From contig CALXSJ010000020.1 in NCBI GenBank assembly GCA_944391115.1, positions 1 to 56,726 on the forward strand: 56,726 nt of DNA, read 5' to 3'. Of this stretch, positions 8,542-17,292 are shown in pieces. A program made the position numbers and the translations under genes. Source of the DNA: an uncultured Victivallales bacterium. Lineage in GTDB: Bacteria > Verrucomicrobiota > Lentisphaeria > Victivallales > UBA1829. The notes under the pieces are model-generated. The model saw only the letters and a program-made list of their open reading frames with translations, was not told the DNA's origin and did not search any database. The stretch's first letter is position 1, and each line of letters begins with the position of its first letter.

Positions 8542-9555
8542 TCATAAAAAGCGGCTGATGACGTCTTTGAAGTTGTAAATCAGGAAGCCGCCGTACAGAA
8601 GAAGGAAAACCACCCCCTGCCAGCGGAAGAGTGCGTTCTTCTCCATGGACATGAACAGAATCAGGAAAATGCCTGATCCCAGCATCATTGCGACATTGAT
8701 GACACCCGAGGCGCTGTTGATCCCGAGCGGCGTAACCAGCGCGCAAACCCCCAGAATCAGGAAAATATTGAAAATACAGCTTCCGATAATGTTGCCGATT
8801 GCGATGTCATGCCGTTTCCGGAACACGCCAGCCAGCGTCACGGCAAGCTCGGGAACCGAAGTTCCGAAGGCGACGACCGTCGCGGAAATGATCATCGTAT
8901 CAATGCCGAGACGCTCCGCACCCCAGACGACTGTGTCCACCAACGCTTTCGAACCGGCAATCAGCATGACCAGTCCGACGGCAAGCCGGAAAAAAGCCGC
9001 CGCAAAGGAGACGGAAGGCGGCGTTTCGGAGGTCGGCGCTTCGGCTGTTTTCTCCGAGTTCGAACGGAAGAGGCAGAAGCAGTAGCCGATCCCCATCAGA
9101 AGAAGAAGAATCCCCGACCAGATGTTGATTCCGTGCACGGGAACGCCGTCCCTGCCCTGCACATTGGTGGCAAACACCATCAGATTGGTCACAACAAATG
9201 CGCCGAGCATCAGGATGGCATCCCGGGAAAAGAGCTGCGGGGAGAAAGTGAGCGTTCCCGTGCACACGATTCCGACCCCGAGAATCAGCGTGATGTTCGT
9301 GGCGTTGCTCCCGACGACATTGCCGATGATGAAGTCCGTTTCTCCGGCGCATGCGGCATAGAAGCTGCTGGCCAGTTCAGGAAGCGAAGTGCCGATGCTC
9401 ACCAGCGTGAGACCGATTACCAGTTCGGAGACCTTCCAGATGCGGGCAATTGCCGCCGCGGAATCGACAAACAGATCGCTGCCTTTGATCAGAAACCAGA
9501 ATCCGGCGGCAAAAATCAGAATATTCAACAGCAGACTGTCACAATGAAATTCCAT
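8542..9555 (-). CDS. calcium/sodium antiporter, CaCA family (YrbG-like)
   Basis: This 337-residue inner-membrane cation exchanger has the two inverted alpha repeats that define the CaCA family: GTSLPELASS with GNVVGSNATN in the first half, and GTSVPELAVT with GNIIGSCIFN in the second. The paired Glu residues in the PEL motifs form the ion site. Hydrophobic helices in two groups of five flank a short charged loop (SNSEKTAEAPTSETPPS). The start is uncertain: I prefer ATG at 9555, with GGGAG about 11 nt upstream; an ATG at 9579 and a TTG at 9597 are in frame but lack a ribosome site. It appears to be a single gene, with the metK promoter directly downstream. Confidence 0.92.
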   Translation of the reverse strand: MEFHCDSLLLNILIFAAGFWFLIKGSDLFVDSAAAIARIWKVSELVIGLTLVSIGTSLPELASSFYAACAGETDFIIGNVVGSNATNITLILGVGIVCTGTLTFSPQLFSRDAILMLGAFVVTNLMVFATNVQGRDGVPVHGINIWSGILLLLMGIGYCFCLFRSNSEKTAEAPTSETPPSVSFAAAFFRLAVGLVMLIAGSKALVDTVVWGAERLGIDTMIISATVVAFGTSVPELAVTLAGVFRKRHDIAIGNIIGSCIFNIFLILGVCALVTPLGINSASGVINVAMMLGSGIFLILFMSMEKNALFRWQGVVFLLLYGGFLIYNFKDVISRFL

Positions 9556-9700
9556 CCTTCTCGGCACTCCCGGCTGCATGATTCGAGGTTGGTACAATAC
9601 ACCGGATTGCGGATTTTACAATTTCAAAATGAAAAGTTGGCTGCGGGAATCCGCTTCCTTCAGCATTCCGGAAGCAGGAAATCCGCATGTTGAATGCAAA

Positions 9701-9738
9701 ATTAAAAAGCGGGGAGTCCGCCTTCAGGACTCCCCGCT
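9701..9738 (-). terminator. rho-independent terminator after the ceramidase-like gene
   Basis: A perfect 12-bp stem (AGCGGGGAGTCC with GGACTCCCCGCT, at 9708-9719 and 9727-9738) with a 7-nt loop is followed on the minus strand by TTTTTAAT. It lies 26 nt after the stop at 9765. Confidence 0.92.
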
Positions 9739-9764
9739 GAACAAACCGCAGAGCGCAGTCCCCG

Positions 9765-11132
9765 TCAGACGAGTTTCCCTGCCAGATCGCGCCATGCCGC
9801 CAGAAGAACGTCGGCGCTCTTCATGGAAAACGGATTGGAACGCGGAGTATCCTCATATCCGCCGCGTCCGTAGTTCCAGGGATTCGGGATGTAGCCGCCG
9901 GAGTAAGTTGTCCCGCCCGTGCCGTTTCCATGCGAGGCGACAAGGCAGAGCCTGCCGCCGAAAATTCCCTTGCGGATCTCCAGCCCGATCTCGATGAAGG
10001 GTTCGCTGGGAAGCGAGACCAGAATGGCGGAACCGCCGAAGTTGAATCCGGTCAGGTGAAAGACGACAGGGGTTTTGTTGTTCGCCATCTTGACCAGGGT
10101 GCTGGCGAAATACTTCAAGGCGAAGGGGGTGCCTCTGGCAAGATCCTCGGATGTCAGATCGACGGAGGATTCCAGACTTTCCACATCAATTTCGGGATAT
10201 TTCCCGCAGATGGCCAGCGCTTCGCTCAGCTCCTGCGCGGAAATTTCCCGCGGCGTTGTCACAGCATCGCCGTAGACGGAGCGGATCCCCTCCCCCTCGA
10301 CCGGCTTCAGGGAGGAAAGCGCCTTCTTCACAGCTTCGGCATATCCGGCTCCCACCCGTTTCGCCTCGTCGTAGCAGGTCTGATTCCGGTCGGTCCGGAC
10401 ATCGAAATGATTGATGTTGCCCGCGCATCCGATCAGAGGAATCGCCATGGAACCGGGCCCCATCTCCGCTTCCATGGCACGGCGGAAAAATCCGGCCCAG
10501 TCGGCGGAAACACCGGTTCCTCCGATTGTGTCGGTGTGGTTCACAATGTTGGCGATCAGCACGCGCAGCTTTCCGCCGGAACGGATCGCCAGCATCGGAA
10601 TTTCCGGATCGATGTCCCCCTCGGGACGGAGAATCTCCGGATTCAGTTTTCCGGGGTTCGTCACAACCCGCCCGTCTTTCATCCAGTAGCGGCGGTTGAA
10701 AATGAAGCGGTGCTCTTCCGCAAGGCCGCCTTCCAGTTCCCCCTCTTTCAAATCGGCAAGAGCGTCTTTCAGTGCCTCGGCCGCCATTTTCGCCGCAAAC
10801 GGCGGATATTCCGGATTGGCGCCGGGTTTGCCGCAGCGGAGCTCGGGGCCGGTATGGGTGTGCGTGGCCGAAACCAGGAGATTCTCCTTTGTGATCCGGT
10901 CGATTCCGAGTTCCTTCATATCCTGCAGAATATTCTCATACAGCGATGTGGACACGGTAATCAGGTCGAAATGAAGGATTGCGGCATAATCGGTTCCGCT
11001 CCGGATGACAAGCGCCCGCACTTCCAGATCGTCCAGGACATGATCCCACATGCGTTTGTTGAAATACCCTGCCAGAGACACGGGCACCTGCGGATTGACA
11101 CAGCGCCGTCCGACACCATACTGAATTTTCAT
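9765..11132 (-). CDS. neutral/alkaline ceramidase-like N-terminal domain protein
   Basis: The 455 residues match the neutral/alkaline non-lysosomal ceramidase N-terminal domain (PF04734), a zinc amidohydrolase fold. The key stretch SATHTHTGPE (about 88-97) supplies His ligands, and NIVNHTDTIGG and GCAGNINHFD resemble later metal and substrate loops. True ceramidases are about 650-700 residues with a C-terminal beta domain and are exported; this protein is shorter and shows no signal peptide, so it is probably a cytosolic relative with another amide or ester substrate, as is common in Lentisphaerota and Planctomycetota. The ATG has GGAAGG 6 nt upstream. It is monocistronic: a strong terminator follows and a divergent transporter gene lies upstream. 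Confidence 0.85.
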   Translation of the reverse strand: MKIQYGVGRRCVNPQVPVSLAGYFNKRMWDHVLDDLEVRALVIRSGTDYAAILHFDLITVSTSLYENILQDMKELGIDRITKENLLVSATHTHTGPELRCGKPGANPEYPPFAAKMAAEALKDALADLKEGELEGGLAEEHRFIFNRRYWMKDGRVVTNPGKLNPEILRPEGDIDPEIPMLAIRSGGKLRVLIANIVNHTDTIGGTGVSADWAGFFRRAMEAEMGPGSMAIPLIGCAGNINHFDVRTDRNQTCYDEAKRVGAGYAEAVKKALSSLKPVEGEGIRSVYGDAVTTPREISAQELSEALAICGKYPEIDVESLESSVDLTSEDLARGTPFALKYFASTLVKMANNKTPVVFHLTGFNFGGSAILVSLPSEPFIEIGLEIRKGIFGGRLCLVASHGNGTGGTTYSGGYIPNPWNYGRGGYEDTPRSNPFSMKSADVLLAAWRDLAGKLV

Positions 11133-11378
11133 TTTGAACCTTCCCTTGTGTTTCGGTTTTGCATGGGCCTTTGCCGAACTATAAGTTTTCTTTCCGGAAA
11201 AACAAGCGGGAAAGAAAAAAATACAATTTCATCGTAAAAAATGTCAATCGCGCATTCCGCGGGCGGGCTGATAAAGAAAAATCCGGACAAAAGATTCTGG
11301 CAAAACGCGAAAGAGAATGATATATTAACGCTCCGCACCATTTCCGGGCGATGGTGGAAATCGAAAAGGAGAGTGTGC

Positions 11379-12716
11379 ATGCTGAAAAAAGTTTTCAGGG
11401 GATATTTTGCCGTTCCGCTCGTCTGGCGCGTAGCCGCGGGGTTCCTTCTCGGCATCGCCGCCGGAATTCTCTGTTCCGAACTGGCGAAACGTTACGGATC
11501 GGAAGTGACCGGCTGCGTCACGGATGTGGTGGCGCCCTTCGGAACCATACTGATCGCCATGCTGAAAATGGTGGTCATCCCGATCATTTTCTTCTCTCTG
11601 GTCTCCGGTGCGGCGAGCCTGCCGGTCAGGAAATTCGGGAAACTGGGAATTTCCGTGCTCCTGTGGTATTTCCTGACGTCGCTCTTCGCCGGGATGTTTG
11701 GAATTTTTCTCGCCGCCGTCATGAATCCGGCCATGGAAAACGCGCGGAATCTCTCCGAAAAATTCATGCCGCAGGTCGCCTCCCTGAAAATGCACGGCGC
11801 ATCCGGCGGGCTTTCCCGCTTCCTTTCAGGTCTCTTCATGAATCCCTTTCAGGCGCTTGCCGAAGGACAGTTCCTCCCGGTGATCGTCTTTTCCATTCTC
11901 TTCGGGCTGGCCGCGCGGATTGTGCTTGACCGCCACGGGGAAGACGGCACGGGAAAATCCGTGGAACTCATGCTGCGCCTCGTGGATGCCGCGCAGAAAG
12001 CCTCCTTCCAGATCATCGACTGGATCATGGAATATTTTCCCCTCGGAGTCTTCGCACTCACGACAAGCAACTTCGCCTTGTACGGCACGGAACTCTTCGG
12101 ACCCTACATGCGGATTGCGCTATGCGTCATCTGCGGCGTTCTCCTGATGATCCTAGTGATCTATCCGCTGCTTCTCCTGCTGCTCTGCCGGGAGAATCCC
12201 TACCGGATCATGAACCGGATCAAGGAGGCGGTCATCACGGCCTTCCTGACGCGTTCGAGCGCGGCAACCCTGCCGGTCTCCTTCCGCATCGCAAAGGAAA
12301 AACTGCATGTGAAGGAGCAGCTTTCCAGCTTCGCGCTGCCGCTCGGCGCAACAATCAACATGGACGGGGTCTGCATTCACCTGCCGGTCTTCGCCATTCT
12401 TGCCGCGAATGTCTTCGGAATCACACTGGGGCCTGCGCAGCTCGCTCTGCTTCTGATCTCCGTGGTGTTTGCGTCTGTCGGGGCCGGAGGCATTCCGGGC
12501 GGCAGCGTCTTTCTGCTCTTCATGGTTCTGGAGAATCTCGGTCTGAACGACGCGCAGGTGGCCGCCATCGTGGCGCTCGCCATCGGAATCAATCCCCTGC
12601 TCGACATGTTTGAAACGGCCTGCAATGTCACAGGCGACAACGTCTGCAACTACATTGTCGGAAAACGCGGCGGCATGCTCGAAACTCCGCCGCAGGAGAA
12701 TGGCGCGCATGAGTAA
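11379..12716 (+). CDS. dicarboxylate/amino acid:cation symporter (SDF family)
   Basis: This 445-residue secondary transporter of the GltP/DctA family takes up glutamate, aspartate or C4-dicarboxylates with Na+ or H+. Family marks are TRSSAATLPVS (serine-rich hairpin HP1), GATINMDG (helix 7, the NMDG cation site) and VGAGGIPGG (hairpin HP2). The start at 11379 has AAGGAG 8 nt upstream; the frame is open to 11241, but that part has no coding character. A TATATT element near 11321-11326 may be the -10 of its promoter. The stop overlaps the next gene, DUF2752. The substrate is not fixed by sequence. Confidence 0.94.
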   Translation: MLKKVFRGYFAVPLVWRVAAGFLLGIAAGILCSELAKRYGSEVTGCVTDVVAPFGTILIAMLKMVVIPIIFFSLVSGAASLPVRKFGKLGISVLLWYFLTSLFAGMFGIFLAAVMNPAMENARNLSEKFMPQVASLKMHGASGGLSRFLSGLFMNPFQALAEGQFLPVIVFSILFGLAARIVLDRHGEDGTGKSVELMLRLVDAAQKASFQIIDWIMEYFPLGVFALTTSNFALYGTELFGPYMRIALCVICGVLLMILVIYPLLLLLLCRENPYRIMNRIKEAVITAFLTRSSAATLPVSFRIAKEKLHVKEQLSSFALPLGATINMDGVCIHLPVFAILAANVFGITLGPAQLALLLISVVFASVGAGGIPGGSVFLLFMVLENLGLNDAQVAAIVALAIGINPLLDMFETACNVTGDNVCNYIVGKRGGMLETPPQENGAHE

Positions 12717-13122
12717 TGCGGAAAAAACACCGCAGACTGCGAAAGAGGACCGCATTCTGCGCCTTCTGCCGGGTGCGGTCCTTCTTTTTTGCGGCGCAAC
12801 CGGACTGCTTTTCCTTTATTTTCATCCGCCGGGCACGACGCGCTGGCTGCCGCAGTGCCTCTTTTACCGCCTGACCGGTTTTTACTGCGCGGGATGCGGG
12901 TCGACGCGGGCGCTCTACGCCGCGCTGCACGGGGATTTCGCCGCATCGCTCCGCAGCAACCTTCTGCTGTTCCCTCTGCTGGCGCTGCTCTGCGGATTGT
13001 TCTGGAAGCCGCGTCTGGCGCTGCGTCCGTGGATCGCGGTCACCGTTCCGGCTCTCCTTGTCCTGTACGGGATTCTCCGCAATCTTCCCATGTATCCGTT
13101 TCTTCTTCTGGCGCCGCACTGA
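12709..13122 (+). CDS. DUF2752 membrane protein
   Basis: This small membrane protein has 137 residues and the DUF2752 signature FYCAGCGSTRALYAALHGDFAASLRSN, with Cys60 and Cys63 in a C-x2-C-G-x-T-R-A arrangement. It has three hydrophobic segments (about 20-38, 84-98 and 108-122). The function of the family is unknown. The ATG at 12709 lies inside the end of the symporter gene (8-nt overlap) and has AGGAG about 9-10 nt upstream; another ATG at 12700 is too close to that site. Translational coupling to the symporter is likely. It ends 26 nt from the convergent TPR-like gene. Confidence 0.85.
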   Translation: MSNAEKTPQTAKEDRILRLLPGAVLLFCGATGLLFLYFHPPGTTRWLPQCLFYRLTGFYCAGCGSTRALYAALHGDFAASLRSNLLLFPLLALLCGLFWKPRLALRPWIAVTVPALLVLYGILRNLPMYPFLLLAPH

Positions 13123-13148
13123 GCGGAAGCGGCCGGCGGGAAGGAAGA

Positions 13149-15077
13149 TCACCTGCCGGAAGCCCTCTGCACGGACGCGCCCGGAAGGGAAAGCAGGCGG
13201 TCGATCCTGCGCCGGACATCCCCGCGGTCCGCGGCGTCGCATGAAGCGATCACAGCTTTCCAGTCCGCCGGCGGAGCGGGAATCCAGCGGAAACGGTCGA
13301 GCCCCGGCGAATAGGGAAGAAACCGTTCCCGGACCAGGCTCCGGTAAAAGGGTTCCGCCTGTTCCGGCATCCGGTTTCTCAGAACGTATCCTCCCGCAAG
13401 ATACGACAGGAAACGGAGTTCCGGAGTCCGCGAAGCTTCCCCCGCGCGCCGGAAATATTCCGCCTCCCGGAGACGGTAATGAAAGCGTGGAAGAGCGGTG
13501 TTTCCCGAATTCTGCCTGATCGGATAGGAATCATATTCTCCCTCGCAGATGAAATAATCGGGCGCCAGCTCATAGCCGAACAGGGCGATGTCATGGCGGA
13601 GCATGATCTGACCGAGGCGGAAATAAGCGGCGGCGCGCCGTTCCTGCTCCAGACTCGCGTTTTCCGCCTCCGCGGCCGTCTCGGCAAAAACGCCATGCAC
13701 CTCCCGGAGAGCGGGCGGGAAATATTTTCCCGCCTCGGAAAACCGGTTTTCCCGCATCAGGCGGCGTGCGAGAAGATGCCGCAGTTTCGCCGTCATCAGG
13801 GGGGGAATCTGCGGATTGTCTTCATGGGCGTCGGCGAATTTCCGAAGTTCCGCGGACGAAAGATGCTCTTCGGCAATCAGGGCGGCGTCACTCCAGGCGT
13901 TTCCCATCAGAAAACTGTACAATGCCTCCGGAAACAGTTCGTTCCGGTACTGAAGCGCGCCGAGCTGTCCCCGGACGACCTCCTGCATGCCGCGCGCGGT
14001 CATAGGATCGGGCGCATATATCTCCGGCCAGTAAATTCCGCACCATTCCGGATGGGCGGAGAGAGAGCATCCGGTTTTCGTAAAAACAACGGAACGGACC
14101 GCAAATTCTCCGGAAGAGTTTCTCCTCATCCCATCCCGGTAAAGTTCCAGCCATTTCCGGAGCAGCTCCGCGGATTTGCGGTAATCCCCCTTTCTGCGGG
14201 CGAAGCGCGCCTCCAGATAAAGGCGGATCGGGGAATTCTCCTGCGCCCCCGCAAGCAACCGCGCACAGCTTTCCCAGTCGCCGCGTTCAAAAGCGCGCAG
14301 AGCAAGCAGATCACCGCAGACAAACGGACCATGCAACTGCCGGATCAGGTCCGGACGGAAAAGAGCCGCGACCTCCGCGGTCAGCGGATCCGTCAGAAAA
14401 GTCCGCGGATGCTTCCGGATCATGGCGCCCAGTTCGCTCCACAGCTCCCGCCGGAAGGAGCAGACTTTCCGCGGAGCCTCCCTTCCCTCCGCCGTTTCGG
14501 GACACTTTCCGTAACATGCGGCAAGAACGAGATAACGCAGGCGTTCCACCGGATCTTTCGCATAAAAATAGTTTGTGCGGAAACTCTTCTCCGCAAGATT
14601 CATGGGATCCGGCATTCCTCCGTTGACGGCGCTCCGGAGTTTCTGATACCACTCATAGGCTTTGCGCGGATTGTCCTGCGCATGAAGATTGCCCAGAAGA
14701 TAGAGAGTCTGCGCCGTCCGGCGCCTCCGTTCACGTTCCGGCAGGGCCAGAAGCTGCTTCCATGGCTCGGGAAAACGCTCTTCCGGATTCCGGCGCAGCG
14801 CCTCCCATCCGTCCTTGAAAAGACGTTCCTCCGGCGTTTCCCTGTTTCCGGAATCCGCCCTGCCCTCCTCCGCCGCGCGGGGCTTCACGGGAACGCAGTC
14901 CGGGAAATAATGTTTCGCCAGGGCGCAGAGATGGAAATGAATGTCCAGTTCCGCGGAATACGCCGCGTCCTGCAGATCGATGCAGCTCGGCGGCAGATTT
15001 ACGCTGCAGGGATAAGCGGAAACGAGCCCGGACAGTAAAAGGCTTACCGCGATTTTTTTGAATCCGTTTGAATCCAT
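13149..15077 (-). CDS. secreted TPR-like repeat protein
   Basis: The 642 residues start with a signal peptide (charged MDSNGFKK, then hydrophobic AVSLLLSGLVSAYPCS); the Cys near position 24 could make it a lipoprotein. The rest is helical, with TPR-like stretches such as AQTLYLLGNLHAQDNPRKAYEWYQKL and EARFARRKGDYRKSAELLRKWLELY. I do not recognise a named family. The ATG at 15077 has AGGAG 10 nt upstream; the longer open frame to 15149 overlaps the DUF3142 gene and has no ribosome site. Its start overlaps the end of the DUF3142 gene by 34 nt, so the two form one unit. It probably acts in the periplasm or at the outer membrane. Confidence 0.8.
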   Translation of the reverse strand: MDSNGFKKIAVSLLLSGLVSAYPCSVNLPPSCIDLQDAAYSAELDIHFHLCALAKHYFPDCVPVKPRAAEEGRADSGNRETPEERLFKDGWEALRRNPEERFPEPWKQLLALPERERRRRTAQTLYLLGNLHAQDNPRKAYEWYQKLRSAVNGGMPDPMNLAEKSFRTNYFYAKDPVERLRYLVLAACYGKCPETAEGREAPRKVCSFRRELWSELGAMIRKHPRTFLTDPLTAEVAALFRPDLIRQLHGPFVCGDLLALRAFERGDWESCARLLAGAQENSPIRLYLEARFARRKGDYRKSAELLRKWLELYRDGMRRNSSGEFAVRSVVFTKTGCSLSAHPEWCGIYWPEIYAPDPMTARGMQEVVRGQLGALQYRNELFPEALYSFLMGNAWSDAALIAEEHLSSAELRKFADAHEDNPQIPPLMTAKLRHLLARRLMRENRFSEAGKYFPPALREVHGVFAETAAEAENASLEQERRAAAYFRLGQIMLRHDIALFGYELAPDYFICEGEYDSYPIRQNSGNTALPRFHYRLREAEYFRRAGEASRTPELRFLSYLAGGYVLRNRMPEQAEPFYRSLVRERFLPYSPGLDRFRWIPAPPADWKAVIASCDAADRGDVRRRIDRLLSLPGASVQRASGR

Positions 15078-16225
15078 CGGTGAATTTCTCCTGTTTTTAT
15101 GGTTGTTCCGGGAGGGGGGACGGGTCCGCGGATCCGTTCGGGGACACACCCGGGAACCGCCGGACGCACAGGACGGACGCCATGGAAGAAAAAGGCCTCC
15201 CCGACACCTCCGCCCAGAAACTGCGTATGCATCCGTTCCCCCAGAATGCCGTGATTGGTCCAGTAAAATCCGGTCAGTTCTCCGGAGCGTCTGACTGAAA
15301 TTTCCATCGTTTCCAGCGGAGAGGTCCCGGCATCCAGACGCCGGAGATTCTCCGCTTCCAGACAGAGGCGGTCCCCCGGCACGGCGAGCCGGAACCAGAT
15401 CACGGGAATTTCCGCATATTTTTTCCGGAATTCCAGCAGTTCCCCCCAGTCAGGAAGAGCGATTTTCACAATTTCATCCTTCTGTTTCCCAGGGGTGTTC
15501 TCCGCACTCAAACGGCGGAATTTTCCTGTTTTTTCCGAATAGTGCAGCCGATACGCATAAGCCGGGAGCGCCATTTTGAACGGCATCTGCAGCCCGAGCG
15601 CCATGTCCATGGCGCGGACGGCGGCGGAGAAATCAAAGAGACGGTATTCCGACGGAAGGTCTCCCGGTCTCTCCAGAGCGTGCAGCTGCAGGACAAAATA
15701 AGATATCTGCCGGGAGATGCGCCTCAATTCCGCCGGATGGCGGAGATGGCAGGGCAGCAGCGTCACGGAAAAATGCTTTTCCGGAATCTGCGCGCGCAGA
15801 TTCTCCAGAAAAAGCGCATATCCATGCAGAAGGGACTCCGGAACGTCGCAGTCGATCTGAATTTCCGGAGAGGTTTCCCGGCGCAGAATCGATGCGAAGC
15901 GACGCGTGAAATCCGCCGTTCTCCAGATCCGCGCATCCAGCCGGAATACGGGGACGGACTGCGGCGCGGAGACGGCGCGCAGCAGAACAGGCGGCACGTT
16001 GTTCCGGAACTCGCCGCGCAGCGCATAAATCCTCCAGTCGCCGAAGGATGCAAGAAAGCGGTCTGTCGCATCATTCCGTTCCCGATGCCAGAAATAAACG
16101 GAGCTTTCCGCACCGGAAAGACACAGAGTCGGGGAAAACAGAGACAAGGAAAGGAAAAACAGTCGAAAGCCACGCTGTATGAAGCATGTTCGCAGTTTCA
16201 GACATCTCCGGGATCTGGCACTCAC
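15044..16225 (-). CDS. DUF3142 domain protein, exported
   Basis: The 393 residues start with a signal sequence (about 1-38, ending SLFSPTLCLSGA), followed by a DUF3142-like domain (PF11340). The supporting stretches are the early FWHRERNDATDRFLASFGDWRIYALRGEF, IQIDCDVPESLLHGYALFLENLRAQIP and the beta strand ISYFVLQLHALE; the alternating strands and Asp residues suggest a TIM-barrel-like fold. The molecular function is unknown. The start is GTG at 16225 with AAGGAG 9 nt upstream. It overlaps the TPR-like gene downstream. The family assignment is from remembered motifs and should be tested by a profile search. Confidence 0.68.
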   Translation of the reverse strand: MSARSRRCLKLRTCFIQRGFRLFFLSLSLFSPTLCLSGAESSVYFWHRERNDATDRFLASFGDWRIYALRGEFRNNVPPVLLRAVSAPQSVPVFRLDARIWRTADFTRRFASILRRETSPEIQIDCDVPESLLHGYALFLENLRAQIPEKHFSVTLLPCHLRHPAELRRISRQISYFVLQLHALERPGDLPSEYRLFDFSAAVRAMDMALGLQMPFKMALPAYAYRLHYSEKTGKFRRLSAENTPGKQKDEIVKIALPDWGELLEFRKKYAEIPVIWFRLAVPGDRLCLEAENLRRLDAGTSPLETMEISVRRSGELTGFYWTNHGILGERMHTQFLGGGVGEAFFFHGVRPVRPAVPGCVPERIRGPVPPPGTTIKTGEIHRWIQTDSKKSR

Positions 16226-16557
16226 GTTCCCTGTCTCCTTTTTTCACCGGCATTTCAGGCGCCGGAATCATTCCCCGATTGCAAAACATTTCCGAAAACA
16301 AAGAGGCGGCTTTCCTTCCGGATTTTTCCATTTCCTCACAGAAGAGCAAATCTCCAGACGGAAAAGCTCCCTTCTCCGGCAGGCGGAAAAAATGCCGTCG
16401 GAAGAGCCGGAGCAATTCATCCGGGAGAACGAGGAGAAACCGCAGGCGGAAGATGGAAAAACAGCGGGAACCATGCCTCGAAAAGTCAGCGGAGACCGGC
16501 AGGATCAGCTGCAACGGACAATCCCCGCAGAGCGTGAAATATAATCCGGAGAGCGGA

Positions 16558-16588
16558 CGGATGCAAATCCGCATCCGTTTTTCTTTTT
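16558..16588 (+). terminator. orphan rho-independent terminator on the + strand
   Basis: CGGATGC at 16558-16564 pairs with GCATCCG at 16571-16577 over a 6-nt loop and is followed by TTTTTTCTTTTT-type sequence. No + strand gene lies upstream until 13122, so it may end an unannotated small RNA. Confidence 0.6.
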
Positions 16589-16607
16589 GAAAAAACAGAG
16601 GAAATTC

Positions 16608-16639
16608 TCCGCATTCCGGACGGATGCCCGGAATGCGGA
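16608..16639 (-). terminator. hairpin after the carbohydrate operon
   Basis: A perfect 12-bp stem (TCCGCATTCCGG with CCGGAATGCGGA) with an 8-nt loop starts 8 nt after the stop of the SGNH gene on the minus strand. The T-run comes only about 12 nt later, so it is not a textbook intrinsic terminator. Confidence 0.5.
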
Positions 16640-16647
16640 ATACGGGC

Positions 16648-17292
16648 TCATGCGCGGGGAAGAAGTTTCTCCCGCAGAACCTTTGATGCGGCCTGATAGG
16701 CGGCAAAGGTCCAGTGGGTGCCGTCCTTCTGGGCGTATTCGGCGGCGAGCTGTCCCGTCGCGTCGCGCAGCACGGAATGCAGATCAAAGAAACCGGCGAA
16801 CTCCTTTTCAAAAAGTTCACGGCAGACGCTGTTGAGCGCAACGATTTTCTCCTGATACTGAAAACGGTCCCACGCGTCCGGCGCGCGCAGCGGCGCAATG
16901 CTGTTGCACCAGACGCGGATACCCTGGTCCCGCATCAGCTCCGCCACATATTTGAGCCGGGCCACCGAATCGTCGAAATCGCGTTCGATCCCGTTGATGC
17001 CGATATGGATCACAACCTGTTTCGGATGGTTCGGAAAGACGTCCTCGTCTAGACGGAAATAGAGTCCGTTGATGTTGTCCCCGCCGATCCCCCGGTTGAG
17101 ATGGGAAAGTTCGGGGAACGCCTCCGCGGTCGGCCAGAGCTCGAAGATCGAATCGCCGTAAAAGACGGTGTCGACCGGTCCGTGCTCCAGCGACCGGTAG
17201 CGCACAATGTCGCGCCAGCGGTCACGCGTATGGAAGAAGGCGTAAATCTCGTCCCGGTCCCGTTCCGTGAAAAGTTTGTTGACCTTCATCAT
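16648..17292 (-). CDS. SGNH/GDSL hydrolase (PAF-acetylhydrolase-like)
   Basis: This compact 214-residue esterase has the SGNH blocks FYGDSI (Ser48 as nucleophile), NRGIGGDN (Gly and Asn of the oxyanion hole at about 66-73), HIGING (block III Asn) and a C-terminal DGTHW with the Asp and His of the triad. This set resembles the GDSL-like lipase/acetylhydrolase group that often removes acetyl groups from sugars. The start ATG at 17292 overlaps the stop of the glycosidase frame (ATGA) and has GGAG 8 nt upstream. As last gene of the LacI-controlled operon it is likely a carbohydrate deacetylase; it has no signal peptide, so it would act in the cytosol. The substrate is inferred from context. Confidence 0.87.
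   Translation of the reverse strand: MMKVNKLFTERDRDEIYAFFHTRDRWRDIVRYRSLEHGPVDTVFYGDSIFELWPTAEAFPELSHLNRGIGGDNINGLYFRLDEDVFPNHPKQVVIHIGINGIERDFDDSVARLKYVAELMRDQGIRVWCNSIAPLRAPDAWDRFQYQEKIVALNSVCRELFEKEFAGFFDLHSVLRDATGQLAAEYAQKDGTHWTFAAYQAASKVLREKLLPRA

Larger units (their letters stand above)
16226..16647. other. non-coding stretch with two hairpins, one an orphan terminator
   Basis: No gene is supported between the start of the DUF3142 gene and the end of the SGNH gene. Short open frames are present on both strands but have low-complexity Arg/Ser-rich products and no ribosome sites. The right part has a + strand terminator with no + strand gene in front of it, and a hairpin that may end the SGNH operon. 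Confidence 0.55.

Noticed and set aside
16071..16898. 275-codon minus strand frame bridging DUF3142 and SGNH genes
   Set aside because: It overlaps both genes in another frame, has no ribosome site and has Arg/Ser/Phe-rich random composition.
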